DNA from: CADCTB01 sp038231955
GTDB lineage: Bacteria; Actinomycetota; Acidimicrobiia; Acidimicrobiales; AC-14
Assembly (NCBI GenBank): GCA_038231955.1
Contig: JBBSIS010000180.1
Coordinates: forward strand, 1-6,602
Direction: 5' to 3'
Length of the DNA stretch: 6,602 nt
Position numbers and translations under genes: made by a program. Shown here piece after piece: positions 1 to 6,582 of this stretch; within the stretch, counting starts at the first letter, position 1, and each line of letters opens with the position of its first letter. The notes under the pieces are model-generated. The model did no database searches, was not told the DNA's origin, and was given only the letters and a program-made list of their open reading frames with translations.

Positions 1-96
1 ATCCGCCTGGGCCAGCGTGACGCCGAAACACTGCTGGGCCCCGACGGTGGCCCGGTCTGGCACGAGGTCGGCGGCGCCGGCACACCGACGGGCTGA
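1..96 (+). CDS. C-terminal end of an unidentified protein (5' part outside the window)
   Basis: An open frame enters from the left edge and ends at TGA 94-96, giving the last 31 residues of a protein (IRLGQRDAETLLGPDGG followed by a Gly/Pro-rich tail). Almost every third codon position is G or C, as in the other genes of the window, and the frame stops just 10 bases before the stop codon of the convergent catalase-like gene, as expected for a real gene end. No domain or motif is recognisable in so short a tail and no function is assigned. The overlapping plus-strand frames that start at 17 and 129 run through the catalase-like gene and look like shadows, so this frame is the best explanation of the first 96 bases. 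Confidence 0.55.
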   Translation: MRLGQRDAETLLGPDGGPVWHEVGGAGTPTG

Positions 97-114
97 GGGG
101 ACCAGCTCAGCCCG
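89..114. terminator. Candidate bidirectional terminator hairpin
   Basis: CGGGCTGAG (89-97) is followed after an 8-base loop by its exact reverse complement CTCAGCCCG (106-114). This makes a perfect 9-bp GC-rich stem; two further pairs (85-86 with 117-118) are possible beyond a small mismatch. The stem contains both the TGA stop of the plus-strand gene (94-96) and the reversed stop of the minus-strand gene (107-109), which is where a shared terminator of two convergent genes should lie. No run of T follows on either strand, so it is not a classical intrinsic terminator; T-less hairpins are often proposed as terminators in high-GC actinobacteria. Confidence 0.5.
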
Positions 115-1189
115 GAGGCCCACCCGGTGTGGTGACCGCCAAGCGGCGGGCGAAGGACCGCTCGTACACTTCGCCGCGGCTGCGCAGGATGGGGTCGTCG
201 CTCATGGCGATACCTGGCACCAGCCGGGTGGGGTCGAACGTCATCCGCTCGTTCCCTTCCACCTGGTCGGCCCCCACGGCATCGACCCGCAGATGGCCCA
301 TGACCACGCGCCGGCGGGCTTCGGGCCACGGGGTCGTGGGATCCGACGTGTCGTCACCCTGCTCCGCCACCTGCATGCGCAGCACGAACTCGGTCGGGCC
401 CCGTGCCAGTCGATCGCGTAGCTCCTGGGGCAGGAAGTTGCCCTTGGTCCCCGTGGCCGCCGACCGCACCCCGGCCACCGGCTCCCAGCGAAACCGCACC
501 GAGGTGGGACGCTCCCCCGTCGTGAGGACAAAGGCATGCACGGCGTGATAGACGCTGGTCACGTAGCTCTGCGGCACCGACAGCGAGGTCAACCACACGA
601 CCGCTTGGCGGGCGGGCACGTACCGGTTGGCGAACTCGTAGGCGCCGGGCTCGCCTGGCCGCAGCGGACGGGACGGCCCGGGTGACAGCCGTAGCCCGTT
701 GACGACGGTCCGCCACCAGGGCGTCGGCCGCAACGGGACGTTGCGCACCGATTCGAGGAAGCCCATGAAGTCGTCCACGGTCCGGGTGAAGAAGACCGGC
801 AGGGTCATGCACACCATGTCGGCCTCGTCGGTCCCCCGCATGACGCCGTGGACGTCCGTCGCCACATCGCCGAGGTGGAAGCGCAGCGCCATGCCCCGCA
901 CGAGGGGATCGGAGTCCACATCGTGCGCCGAGCCGGTGCCGTTGGAGAACCGCACCGTCACCGGGACGGGACGCCCCGACAAGTGGGCGGCGTCGCTGAA
1001 CGACGACGCCACCTCGGAGGCCTGGAACCGGCCGATCGCACCTATGCCGGGAGCGTGGATAGGGCGAGTGCCCGGGATGTGGTCACCCGCGGCGGCGATG
1101 ATGGCGTCGATCGCCGCATCGGCCCAGTCCGTCACCGCTGCACTGTATTGCGGACGGGCGGCCAGTGTTGAGCGTCGCCCGCTGCTCAC
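107..1189 (-). CDS. Catalase-related heme peroxidase (short catalase fold, SrpA-like)
   Basis: Probably a cytoplasmic heme enzyme that uses or removes hydrogen peroxide or organic peroxides. At 360 residues it is far shorter than classical catalases (about 480-750) and fits the minimal catalase-fold peroxidases such as mycobacterial MAP-2744c. Visible landmarks in order: RPIHAPGIGAIGRF with the expected distal His (His45), VRFSNGTG and DPLVRGMALRFHL (catalase-barrel strands), LPVFFTRTVDDFMGFL, SYVTSVYHAVHAF, a GDDTSDPTTPWPE segment typical of the short family, FDPTRLVPGIAMSDDPIL, and RGEVY with Arg338 and Tyr342 matching the R-x3-Y proximal heme-ligand motif. No signal peptide or membrane segment is seen. 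The start is uncertain: GTG at 1189 has no clear ribosome-binding site, and the first 18 residues look unlike the family. An in-frame GTG at 1135 (342 residues) sits six bases after a promoter-like TACAGT. The gene diverges from the DyP pair. The family assignment is firm; the substrate is unknown. Confidence 0.9.
   Translation of the reverse strand: MSSGRRSTLAARPQYSAAVTDWADAAIDAIIAAAGDHIPGTRPIHAPGIGAIGRFQASEVASSFSDAAHLSGRPVPVTVRFSNGTGSAHDVDSDPLVRGMALRFHLGDVATDVHGVMRGTDEADMVCMTLPVFFTRTVDDFMGFLESVRNVPLRPTPWWRTVVNGLRLSPGPSRPLRPGEPGAYEFANRYVPARQAVVWLTSLSVPQSYVTSVYHAVHAFVLTTGERPTSVRFRWEPVAGVRSAATGTKGNFLPQELRDRLARGPTEFVLRMQVAEQGDDTSDPTTPWPEARRRVVMGHLRVDAVGADQVEGNERMTFDPTRLVPGIAMSDDPILRSRGEVYERSFARRLAVTTPGGPPG
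1142..1171 (-). promoter_or_regulatory. Candidate leaderless promoter for the catalase-like gene
   Basis: On the minus strand, TCAACA (1171-1166; 4 of 6 matches to TTGACA) is followed after 18 bases by TACAGT (1147-1142), which fits the TANNNT -10 pattern common in actinobacteria. Six bases later comes the in-frame GTG at 1135-1133. A transcript starting about seven bases after the -10 box would begin on that GTG, giving a leaderless mRNA and a 342-residue product. If this is the real promoter, the GTG at 1189 would not be on the transcript. The match is modest and short motifs occur by chance, so this is a hypothesis. Confidence 0.3.
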
Positions 1190-1196
1190 ATAGGGT
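1168..1196 (+). promoter_or_regulatory. Candidate sigma-70-type promoter of the small partner/DyP operon
   Basis: TTGAGC (1168-1173) and TAGGGT (1191-1196) are separated by exactly 17 bases, matching a housekeeping-type -35/-10 pair (4 of 6 matches at -35, TANNNT at -10). The predicted transcription start near 1203 would give a leader of about 16 bases that contains the strong ribosome-binding site at 1207-1214. Most of the promoter lies inside the longer version of the divergent catalase-like coding frame and overlaps the candidate minus-strand promoter, so the two directions could compete or be co-controlled. Confidence 0.45.
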
Positions 1197-1206
1197 GCGG
1201 AGCCTC

Positions 1207-1214
1207 AAAGGAGG
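1207..1214 (+). promoter_or_regulatory. Strong ribosome-binding site that fixes the start at 1219
   Basis: AAAGGAGG, a near-complete Shine-Dalgarno sequence, lies four bases before ATG 1219-1221. It decides the start of the small protein over the longer in-frame reading from 1165 and over later ATG codons at 1240 and 1246. It is the only strong ribosome-binding site at any gene start in this window. Confidence 0.8.
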
Positions 1215-1218
1215 CGAG

Positions 1219-1851
1219 ATGCGGCGCAGGGACGGCCCGATGCGGATGGGGCTCGAGCTGGCGACTGAAGTCCTGGTCCGGCTGTGGTCGAGGTACTCGC
1301 CGCCCACCGTGGTGGCCCCGACCTCGTCCACCTCCCCGTCGGACAATCTGCAGCGGGCGATGAACCTGGTCATGCCGCTGCACGTGCCCAACATCGTCGC
1401 CCGGGGCCGGCTGACCCAGGCCCTGTTCGAGGCGACCGACGAGGTCCTCTACGGCCTCAACAACGTGGGCACGATCCACTTCGCCCGGTTCGACTTCATC
1501 GGCGGGAACCTGTGCATGCTGTCGATCTACGACGGGGACTTCACCAGCTACATCCGTGACTTCATCGCCTCCATCGGCGGCGTCTTCGACGCGCTCATGG
1601 CCCACGTCAAGGACCCGCCGCCCACGCCCGTCGTTCTTCACGTCGATCAGTTCATCGAGTGGGTCCGCGCCCACGACGCATTCCAGATGCCGGAGTCGCC
1701 CACCGGCCTGATAAGCAAAGACCTGGGCACGCTGCAGCGCGACACCCTGCTGGCCCTGCACCGCCACCCCAACGTGCAGCTCGGCATCTACCGCGGTTAC
1801 CCCGGGTTCTCCGTCGCCCAGATCCGCCAGCACCTCTCCATCGGGTGGTGA
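1219..1851 (+). CDS. Conserved-looking small partner of the DyP peroxidase, function unknown
   Basis: A 210-residue protein with no function I can name. It has no signal peptide or membrane segment and looks soluble and cytoplasmic. The first 45 or so residues are basic then Ser/Thr/Pro-rich, probably a flexible tail. The core starts near LVMPLHVPNIV and contains HFARFDF (87-93) followed by YDGDFTSYIRDFI (104-116), then a PPPTPVV turn and a C-terminal stretch rich in His and aromatic residues (LHRHPNVQLGIYRGYPGF). The pattern of an aromatic strand, then YDG, then a long helix resembles one repeat of the dimeric alpha+beta (ferredoxin-like) barrel fold used by DyP and chlorite dismutase relatives; this is an impression from the sequence, not a search result. 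I see no DyP heme motif (GxxDG, GxHxRRxNPR). Its stop overlaps the DyP start by four bases, so co-production and perhaps complex formation are likely. Possible roles include scaffold, electron-donor or substrate partner, or an independent enzyme. Confidence 0.85.
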   Translation: MRRRDGPMRMGLELATEVLVRLWSRYSPPTVVAPTSSTSPSDNLQRAMNLVMPLHVPNIVARGRLTQALFEATDEVLYGLNNVGTIHFARFDFIGGNLCMLSIYDGDFTSYIRDFIASIGGVFDALMAHVKDPPPTPVVLHVDQFIEWVRAHDAFQMPESPTGLISKDLGTLQRDTLLALHRHPNVQLGIYRGYPGFSVAQIRQHLSIGW

Positions 1852-3293
1852 CGACGGGCGCGGTGGACGTCGACCTCCACCGGATGCAGGGCAACATCTT
1901 CCGCAGCTACGGCGACAGCTACCGGGCCGTGCGCCACCTGGTGCTGCGGGTCGTCGATCCGGGTTCGGCCAGGGCGGCGCTGGCCACCATGGTCGACGGC
2001 GACCGGTCGACGCCGGACATCACCCGCGCCGACCGCTCGGCCAATGCGGCCGGCTTCGGCTGGTGCCTCAACGTCGGCTTCACCTGGCGGGGCCTGCTTG
2101 CCCTCGGCCTCCCGGCGACCACCTTGGCATCCTTTCCGCCCGAGTTCCGCGACGGCATGGTGGCCCGGGCGGCCCGGCTCGGCGACGTCGGCCCCAGCAG
2201 TCCCGAGCACTGGATCGCCGGGCTGAGCGACGCCGAACGCGTGCACCTCGTCGTCACCGTCCACGGTCACGAGCACGCCGACGTGGTCGCGATATCCGAC
2301 CAGGTGACCGCGGCCCAGGGTGGTCGGGCGTTCGCACCCGTCGACCCCACGGCCGAGCCACTCGATGGAGCCACGTTTACGGGCGACGGACCGCTTCCCG
2401 CCGGACGAGGGCGCCGGGTGCACTTCGGGTACCGCGACGGCATCTCCCAGCCCCGCTTCGACGGCATCCACGACGACGCCTCGGTGCCCGGCCGCCCGTT
2501 TACGCCGCTCGGCGTCGTCCTGCTCGGCCATCCCTCGCTGCTGCCCGGTGTGCGATGGGCGGTACCCGAACCGTGCGACGAGCTCGGGCGGGACGGCACG
2601 TTCAACGCCTTCCGGGTGCTCGGCCAGGACGTCGCCGGCTTTGAGGCCTTCATCCATTCCACGGCCGACCGCGTCGGCTGCAGCGCCGAGGAGGTGGCGG
2701 CCAAGCTGTGCGGTCGGTGGCGCAACGGCGCGCCGCTCACCCTGGCCCCGACCGAAGTCGAGGCCGAGGCATTCGACGACTGCGGCAACGACGACCGCCT
2801 CAACGACTACGGGTACCTCGACACCGACGCCGACGGGTCTCGATGCCCGATCGGCTCGCACATCCGTCGGACCAACCCGCGCGACGCCCACATCGTGCAG
2901 CGGGCCACGAACGACGTCCGTGCCCTCGTACGCCGGGGCATGCCGTTCGGCCCCGCCTACGACCCGGCCGTCCCCGAGGCGCCCGGCATCCGGCGCGGGC
3001 TGCTCGGCAACTTTCTCTGCGCCAGCCTGTCGGCCCAGTTCGAGGCCATGCAGGCAGACTGGCTCAACCTCGGGCTCCAGGATCCGCGCATCACCGGGAC
3101 CAACGACCCCCTGGTCGGCGCCAACGACGGGACGACCAGCACCGCCGAGTGGACGACGGCGGCCGGCGAACGGGTGACAGTCGCCGGCCTACCCTTGTTC
3201 GTGCACACCCTGGGCGGCGCGTATTGCTTCGTGCCCTCGATCCGGGGGGTGGAGTGGATCGCCGGCGGCCCGTGGACAAGGGCCATCAGCTGA
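1848..3293 (+). CDS. DyP-type heme peroxidase (long, cytoplasmic class)
   Basis: Dye-decolorizing-type peroxidase, a heme enzyme that oxidises organic substrates with hydrogen peroxide. From the GTG at 1848 it has 481 residues, the size of the long class (formerly C/D, now V), not the roughly 300-350 residues of the bacterial B class. Motifs in order: MQGNIFRSYG (13-22) at the first barrel strand; FGYRDGISQP with the catalytic Asp197; CPIGSHIRRTNPRD with proximal heme ligand His338; VRRGMPFG with the likely distal Arg362; and LLGNFLCASLSAQFEAMQADWLN, the family's C-terminal helix. All key residues are present, so it should be active. There is no Tat or Sec signal, and the C-terminus (GGPWTRAIS) does not resemble an encapsulin cargo tag. 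GTG 1848 overlaps the upstream stop as GTGA with no good ribosome-binding site, pointing to translational coupling. GTG 1845 and ATG 1884 are alternatives; ATG 1884 would start directly on the first conserved motif. The physiological substrate is unknown. Confidence 0.95.
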   Translation: MTTGAVDVDLHRMQGNIFRSYGDSYRAVRHLVLRVVDPGSARAALATMVDGDRSTPDITRADRSANAAGFGWCLNVGFTWRGLLALGLPATTLASFPPEFRDGMVARAARLGDVGPSSPEHWIAGLSDAERVHLVVTVHGHEHADVVAISDQVTAAQGGRAFAPVDPTAEPLDGATFTGDGPLPAGRGRRVHFGYRDGISQPRFDGIHDDASVPGRPFTPLGVVLLGHPSLLPGVRWAVPEPCDELGRDGTFNAFRVLGQDVAGFEAFIHSTADRVGCSAEEVAAKLCGRWRNGAPLTLAPTEVEAEAFDDCGNDDRLNDYGYLDTDADGSRCPIGSHIRRTNPRDAHIVQRATNDVRALVRRGMPFGPAYDPAVPEAPGIRRGLLGNFLCASLSAQFEAMQADWLNLGLQDPRITGTNDPLVGANDGTTSTAEWTTAAGERVTVAGLPLFVHTLGGAYCFVPSIRGVEWIAGGPWTRAIS

Positions 3294-3379
3294 TGCCGGG
3301 GGGACGCAGCACCGGGTTCGCCGGTTCATAACTGTGCGCCAACCCGACTATCTCCGAGACGCAGGTAGTCTGTCGGGGC
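3294..3379 (+). promoter_or_regulatory. Intergenic control region with a candidate leaderless promoter for the regulator
   Basis: This 86-bp gap separates the DyP stop from the regulator start, enough for a separate promoter. TAGTCT (3366-3371) fits the actinobacterial -10 pattern TANNNT and ends eight bases before GTG 3380, so transcription could begin at or next to the start codon (leaderless mRNA). There is no clear ribosome-binding site and no good -35 box at the expected distance, which would suit a promoter that needs an activator. Upstream lie an inverted repeat, CGGGTT (3313-3318) with AACCCG (3341-3346), and a direct repeat of GGTTC (3315-3319 and 3323-3327, period 8). These may be protein-binding sites, or the inverted repeat may be a weak hairpin. 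No strong terminator for the DyP gene is visible. Confidence 0.35.
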
Positions 3380-6300
3380 GTGGCCGATGCTGGGCATGTC
3401 GACATGGTTGGCTCCGCCGTCCCTGTGCCGGACGCCGGGTCGGTGCTACGACGGGCGCCGATCCTCGACTTCCGCCTGCTCGGGCCGCTGAGCGTGACCG
3501 CCGGCGGTCGCCCGGTCGAGCTGCCGGGGACACGTACCCGGGCCCTCCTGGCCCTGCTGCTGATCCAGGCCAACCACGTCATCTCGGCCGACCGCCTGAT
3601 CGAGGATCTCTGGGCCGGTGAACCGACTCCGGGCGCCGCCGCCACCCTGCAGGGCTACGTGTCCGAGCTGCGCAAGGCGCTGGCCGACGCGACCGGGCAG
3701 CCGGCGCCCGTGCTCACCAAGCGCCCCGGCTACCGCATCACCGTCGAGGCGGACCAGGTCGACGTGCTGCGCTTCGAGCGCCTCGTCGAACGTGCCCGAG
3801 CGGCCTTGCATGACGGTGGATCCGACGTGGCCGGCCTGCTCCGGGAGGCCCTCGGCCTGTGGCGGGGGCCGGCGCTGGCCGACCTCGCCGACGAGGCCTT
3901 CGCCGCGGCCTTCGCGGCCCGCCTTGACGAGACCCGCCTATGGGCGCTCGAGGAGCGCGTCGACGCCGAACTGCGCGCGGGCGACCATCACGAGCTGGCC
4001 ACCGAGTTGGCCCGTCTGGTCGAGACTCATCCCCTTCGGGAGCGCCTATGGGGCCAGTGGATGCTGGCGCTGTACCGGTGCGGGCGCCAGGCGGAGGCGC
4101 TGCGGGCCTACCAGATCCTGCGCCACCGGCTGGACGAGGAACTGGCCATCGAACCGAGCCCGCCCTTGCAGCGGTTGGAGCGGGCCATCCTCATGCAGGA
4201 TCCCTCCCTCGAACCGCCGAGCACGACGGCCCGCCCACCGATGCGAGAACGCCCGTCGCGCTCGCCGTTGCGCGGCCCGGCGCTGCCCGTCCACCTCACC
4301 CGTTTCGTGGGCCGGTCCCGGGAGCTGGACGAAGCCCGCCGGCTGCTGTCCGGCGGACGGCTGTTGAGCCTCGCCGGTAGCGGTGGGAGCGGCAAGACCA
4401 GGCTGGCCCTACAGCTTGCGACGGAGATGGCGTCGAGCTTCGGCGACGGCGTGCGCTTCGTCGACCTCGCCACCGTCACCGAGGCGGCCCAGGTGCCGGC
4501 CGCGCTGGCCACGGCTCTGGGGCTGGACGCCCAGGGGACCGACGGCGGCGCCCTGTGCGATCACATCGCCGACGACAACGTCCTGCTGCTCTTCGACAAC
4601 TGCGAGCATCTGGTCGAGGCCACAGCCGCGCTGGTTGAGTCCCTCCTCTCGTGCTGTGCCGGGGTGAAGGTACTGGCCACCACCCAGGAGGAGCTGAACA
4701 TCTGGGGGGAGACGGTGCTGCGGGTGCCGTCCCTGAGCCTGCCGCCGACGACGGAGCAGGTGTCCACGGAGGATCTGCTCGCATCGGAGGCTGTGCAGCT
4801 GTTCCTCGACCGGGCCACCCTTGCCGATGTCGACTTCTCCTACGACCGGACGACGTTGGAATACGTCGCCCAGATCTGCCGGAGCCTCGATGGCATCCCG
4901 CTCGCCGTCGAGCTGGCCGCCGGCCTGGTCTCCATCCTCGCCCCCGCCGAGATCGTCCGCCGGCTCGATGACCGCTTCGCCCTGCTCACTCGGGGCAGCC
5001 GCCGAGCCGTCCGCCGACAAAGTACGCTGCGGGCCGCCATCGACTGGAGCTATGAGCTGCTGAGCGGCTCTGAACGGGCGCTGTTCGAACGACTGTCGGT
5101 GTTCGTCGGCGACTTCAGCGTCACGGCGGCGGCGGCCGTCGGCGGCCCGGAGGCCGACTTCCTCGGCGACCTGTCGGCACTGGTCGGCAAGTCCATGGTG
5201 ACGACGCTGCCCGGCCCGGCCGGCACCCGGCGCTACCGCCTCCTCGACACCCTTCGCCAGTACGGGCTCGGGCGGCTTCAGGCGGCGAACGGCGACGCCG
5301 AGGCCCGCCGGCGCCATGCCGGCCACTATTGCGACTTCGCCGTCGCCGCCGACCGTGAGCTGCACGGCCACGACGCCGCCGACTGGTCCACCCGGCTCGT
5401 GCAGGAGCTTCCCAACCTCCGCGCCGCCCTCGACTGGTGCTTCTCCGCAGGCGACCTCGAGGTGGGCGTCGAGCTGGCCGGCGCCCTGCGTTGGTGGTTC
5501 TTCGGGCGCATGGGCGCCCTCACCGAGGCGCGCTCGTGGCTCGAGACGGCCCTGGAGCGACAGGACGCGCTGTCACCGCGCCTGCGACTCAAGGCGATGG
5601 TGGCGCTCATGACGGTGGCGTTCTCCCAGGGTGACTACCGGTGGGCCTCCGACCGGGGCGACGAGGCGGTCTCCCTGGCCCAGGACCTCGACGACCACCG
5701 GGAGCTGGCCGTCGCCCTCATGGCAAGGGGCGGCGCCGCGGTTTTCGAGGGCAAGCCGGAGCGGGCCGTCGAGTGTCTCGGCAGGAGTCTCGTCTACTGC
5801 GACGAGCTGGGCGACCGTTGGGGCCGGGCGTGGGTCCTGACGTTCTGGGCCGTCGCCTCCCGCCACCTGGGAGACGCCGTACTGGCCCGGGCCCAGCTCG
5901 ACGAGGCACTGTCGATCTTCCGGGCCTCCCGTGACGACCACAACCAGGTCATCCCCCTGATCCAGCTGGCCATGGTCGCCCAGCAGACGGGCGACCTCGA
6001 TGCGGCCACGCTCTATTGCGACGATGCCATCGCCTTGGCCCGCCGGTTGGGTGACCGCCAACTGGCCCACGGCGCCCTCTGCATCTCGGGGCGGGTGCAA
6101 CTGGCACGAGGCCGGACGAGCGAGGCCACGAACCTGCTGATCGCCAGCCTGCGGAGCTTTCGGGGCGCCGAGAACCACCTGGTCGTCGCCCTCGCCGTCG
6201 AAGGCCTGGCCATCGTCGCTCAGGAGGAGGAACGTGACGCCGACAGCGCCCGGCTGTGGGGGTACTCGGCGCAGCTGCGCTCGGTGCAGGCCATGCCGTT

Positions 6301-6556
6301 GACCGACGCCCGGCTGGTCGAACGGGAGCGGTACCTCGCCCGGGCGCGCGCTCGGATCGGCGACGAGCAGGTGGCCCGGCTGCTGAACGCGGGCCGGGCC
6401 AGGAGCTTCGCCGAGGTCGTGGGCCAGGTCGGGCCCCTCCAGCCGGCGCCGGCGCCGGACGGGGGGCTGTCGCCCAGGAGGACCTGGACCGAGCGTAGGG
6501 TGCCGGCCCGGGGGTTGCGGGCGACCGCCCGGTGCAGCCCCAATATTGCCTGCTGA
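3380..6556 (+). CDS. SARP/AfsR-type transcriptional regulator with BTAD, STAND ATPase and TPR-like repeats
   Basis: A large cytoplasmic DNA-binding regulator of 1,058 residues, probably a transcriptional activator whose ATPase switches it in response to a signal sensed by the C-terminal repeats. Residues about 30-122 form an OmpR-like winged helix (FRLLGPLSV, LLALLLIQANHVISADRLI, GYRITV). Residues about 128-272 are the bacterial transcriptional activation domain (DVLRFERLV through GRQAEALRAYQILRHRLDEEL). The ATPase begins near RFVGRSREL, with Walker A GSGGSGKT (333-340, Lys339), Walker B VLLLFDN (401-407, Asp406), a TTQEELNIWGE sensor-like motif and a GIPLAVELAA motif from 505. From about residue 640 to 1020 the protein is Ala/Leu-rich amphipathic helices of TPR type. 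There is no C-terminal LuxR-type helix-turn-helix. The last 35 or so residues are Pro/Arg-rich and look like a non-family extension. Start GTG 3380 is not certain; ATG 3404 is an alternative, and the conserved region begins well after both. Being next to the peroxidase genes suggests local control, without proof. SARPs more often govern secondary metabolite genes, none of which are seen here. Confidence 0.93.
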   Translation: MADAGHVDMVGSAVPVPDAGSVLRRAPILDFRLLGPLSVTAGGRPVELPGTRTRALLALLLIQANHVISADRLIEDLWAGEPTPGAAATLQGYVSELRKALADATGQPAPVLTKRPGYRITVEADQVDVLRFERLVERARAALHDGGSDVAGLLREALGLWRGPALADLADEAFAAAFAARLDETRLWALEERVDAELRAGDHHELATELARLVETHPLRERLWGQWMLALYRCGRQAEALRAYQILRHRLDEELAIEPSPPLQRLERAILMQDPSLEPPSTTARPPMRERPSRSPLRGPALPVHLTRFVGRSRELDEARRLLSGGRLLSLAGSGGSGKTRLALQLATEMASSFGDGVRFVDLATVTEAAQVPAALATALGLDAQGTDGGALCDHIADDNVLLLFDNCEHLVEATAALVESLLSCCAGVKVLATTQEELNIWGETVLRVPSLSLPPTTEQVSTEDLLASEAVQLFLDRATLADVDFSYDRTTLEYVAQICRSLDGIPLAVELAAGLVSILAPAEIVRRLDDRFALLTRGSRRAVRRQSTLRAAIDWSYELLSGSERALFERLSVFVGDFSVTAAAAVGGPEADFLGDLSALVGKSMVTTLPGPAGTRRYRLLDTLRQYGLGRLQAANGDAEARRRHAGHYCDFAVAADRELHGHDAADWSTRLVQELPNLRAALDWCFSAGDLEVGVELAGALRWWFFGRMGALTEARSWLETALERQDALSPRLRLKAMVALMTVAFSQGDYRWASDRGDEAVSLAQDLDDHRELAVALMARGGAAVFEGKPERAVECLGRSLVYCDELGDRWGRAWVLTFWAVASRHLGDAVLARAQLDEALSIFRASRDDHNQVIPLIQLAMVAQQTGDLDAATLYCDDAIALARRLGDRQLAHGALCISGRVQLARGRTSEATNLLIASLRSFRGAENHLVVALAVEGLAIVAQEEERDADSARLWGYSAQLRSVQAMPLTDARLVERERYLARARARIGDEQVARLLNAGRARSFAEVVGQVGPLQPAPAPDGGLSPRRTWTERRVPARGLRATARCSPNIAC
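6443..6458. repeat. 16-bp GC-rich palindromic repeat, copy 1
   Basis: CCGGCGCCGGCGCCGG is its own reverse complement and is made of a repeated CCGGCG unit. This copy lies inside the coding region for the Pro/Ala-rich tail of the regulator (residues around PAPAP). An identical copy occurs at 6583-6598. Simple GC-rich repeats are common in such genomes, so function is doubtful. Confidence 0.6.
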
Positions 6557-6582
6557 GCAACCGGGGCGCTACAGCCCTCCGT

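Noticed and set aside
1659..1847. Longer N-terminus for the DyP from an upstream in-frame start at 1659
   Set aside because: The extra 63 codons lie wholly within the small upstream gene in another frame and encode Arg/Pro-rich sequence unlike any DyP N-terminus. The first family motif begins just after 1884.
1797..2891. Long minus-strand open frame of 364 codons opposite the DyP gene
   Set aside because: High GC content creates long shadow frames. The predicted protein shows no recognisable motif and is low in complexity, while the plus-strand frame contains the complete DyP motif set.
3240..3293. Possible encapsulin cargo-loading tail on the DyP
   Set aside because: The C-terminus (GGPWTRAIS) does not match known encapsulin targeting peptides, no encapsulin gene is in the window, and encapsulated DyPs usually belong to the shorter B class.
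3284..3295. Perfect 12-bp palindrome CATCAGCTGATG across the DyP stop codon
   Set aside because: A 12-bp palindrome is expected about once or twice by chance in a window of this size, it has no loop, and it is not followed by a T-run. It is not convincing as a terminator or operator.
4409..5371. Minus-strand open frame of 320 codons opposite the regulator
   Set aside because: It is a shadow of the ATPase coding region, with no domain signature and no plausible start signals. The plus strand has intact Walker motifs here.
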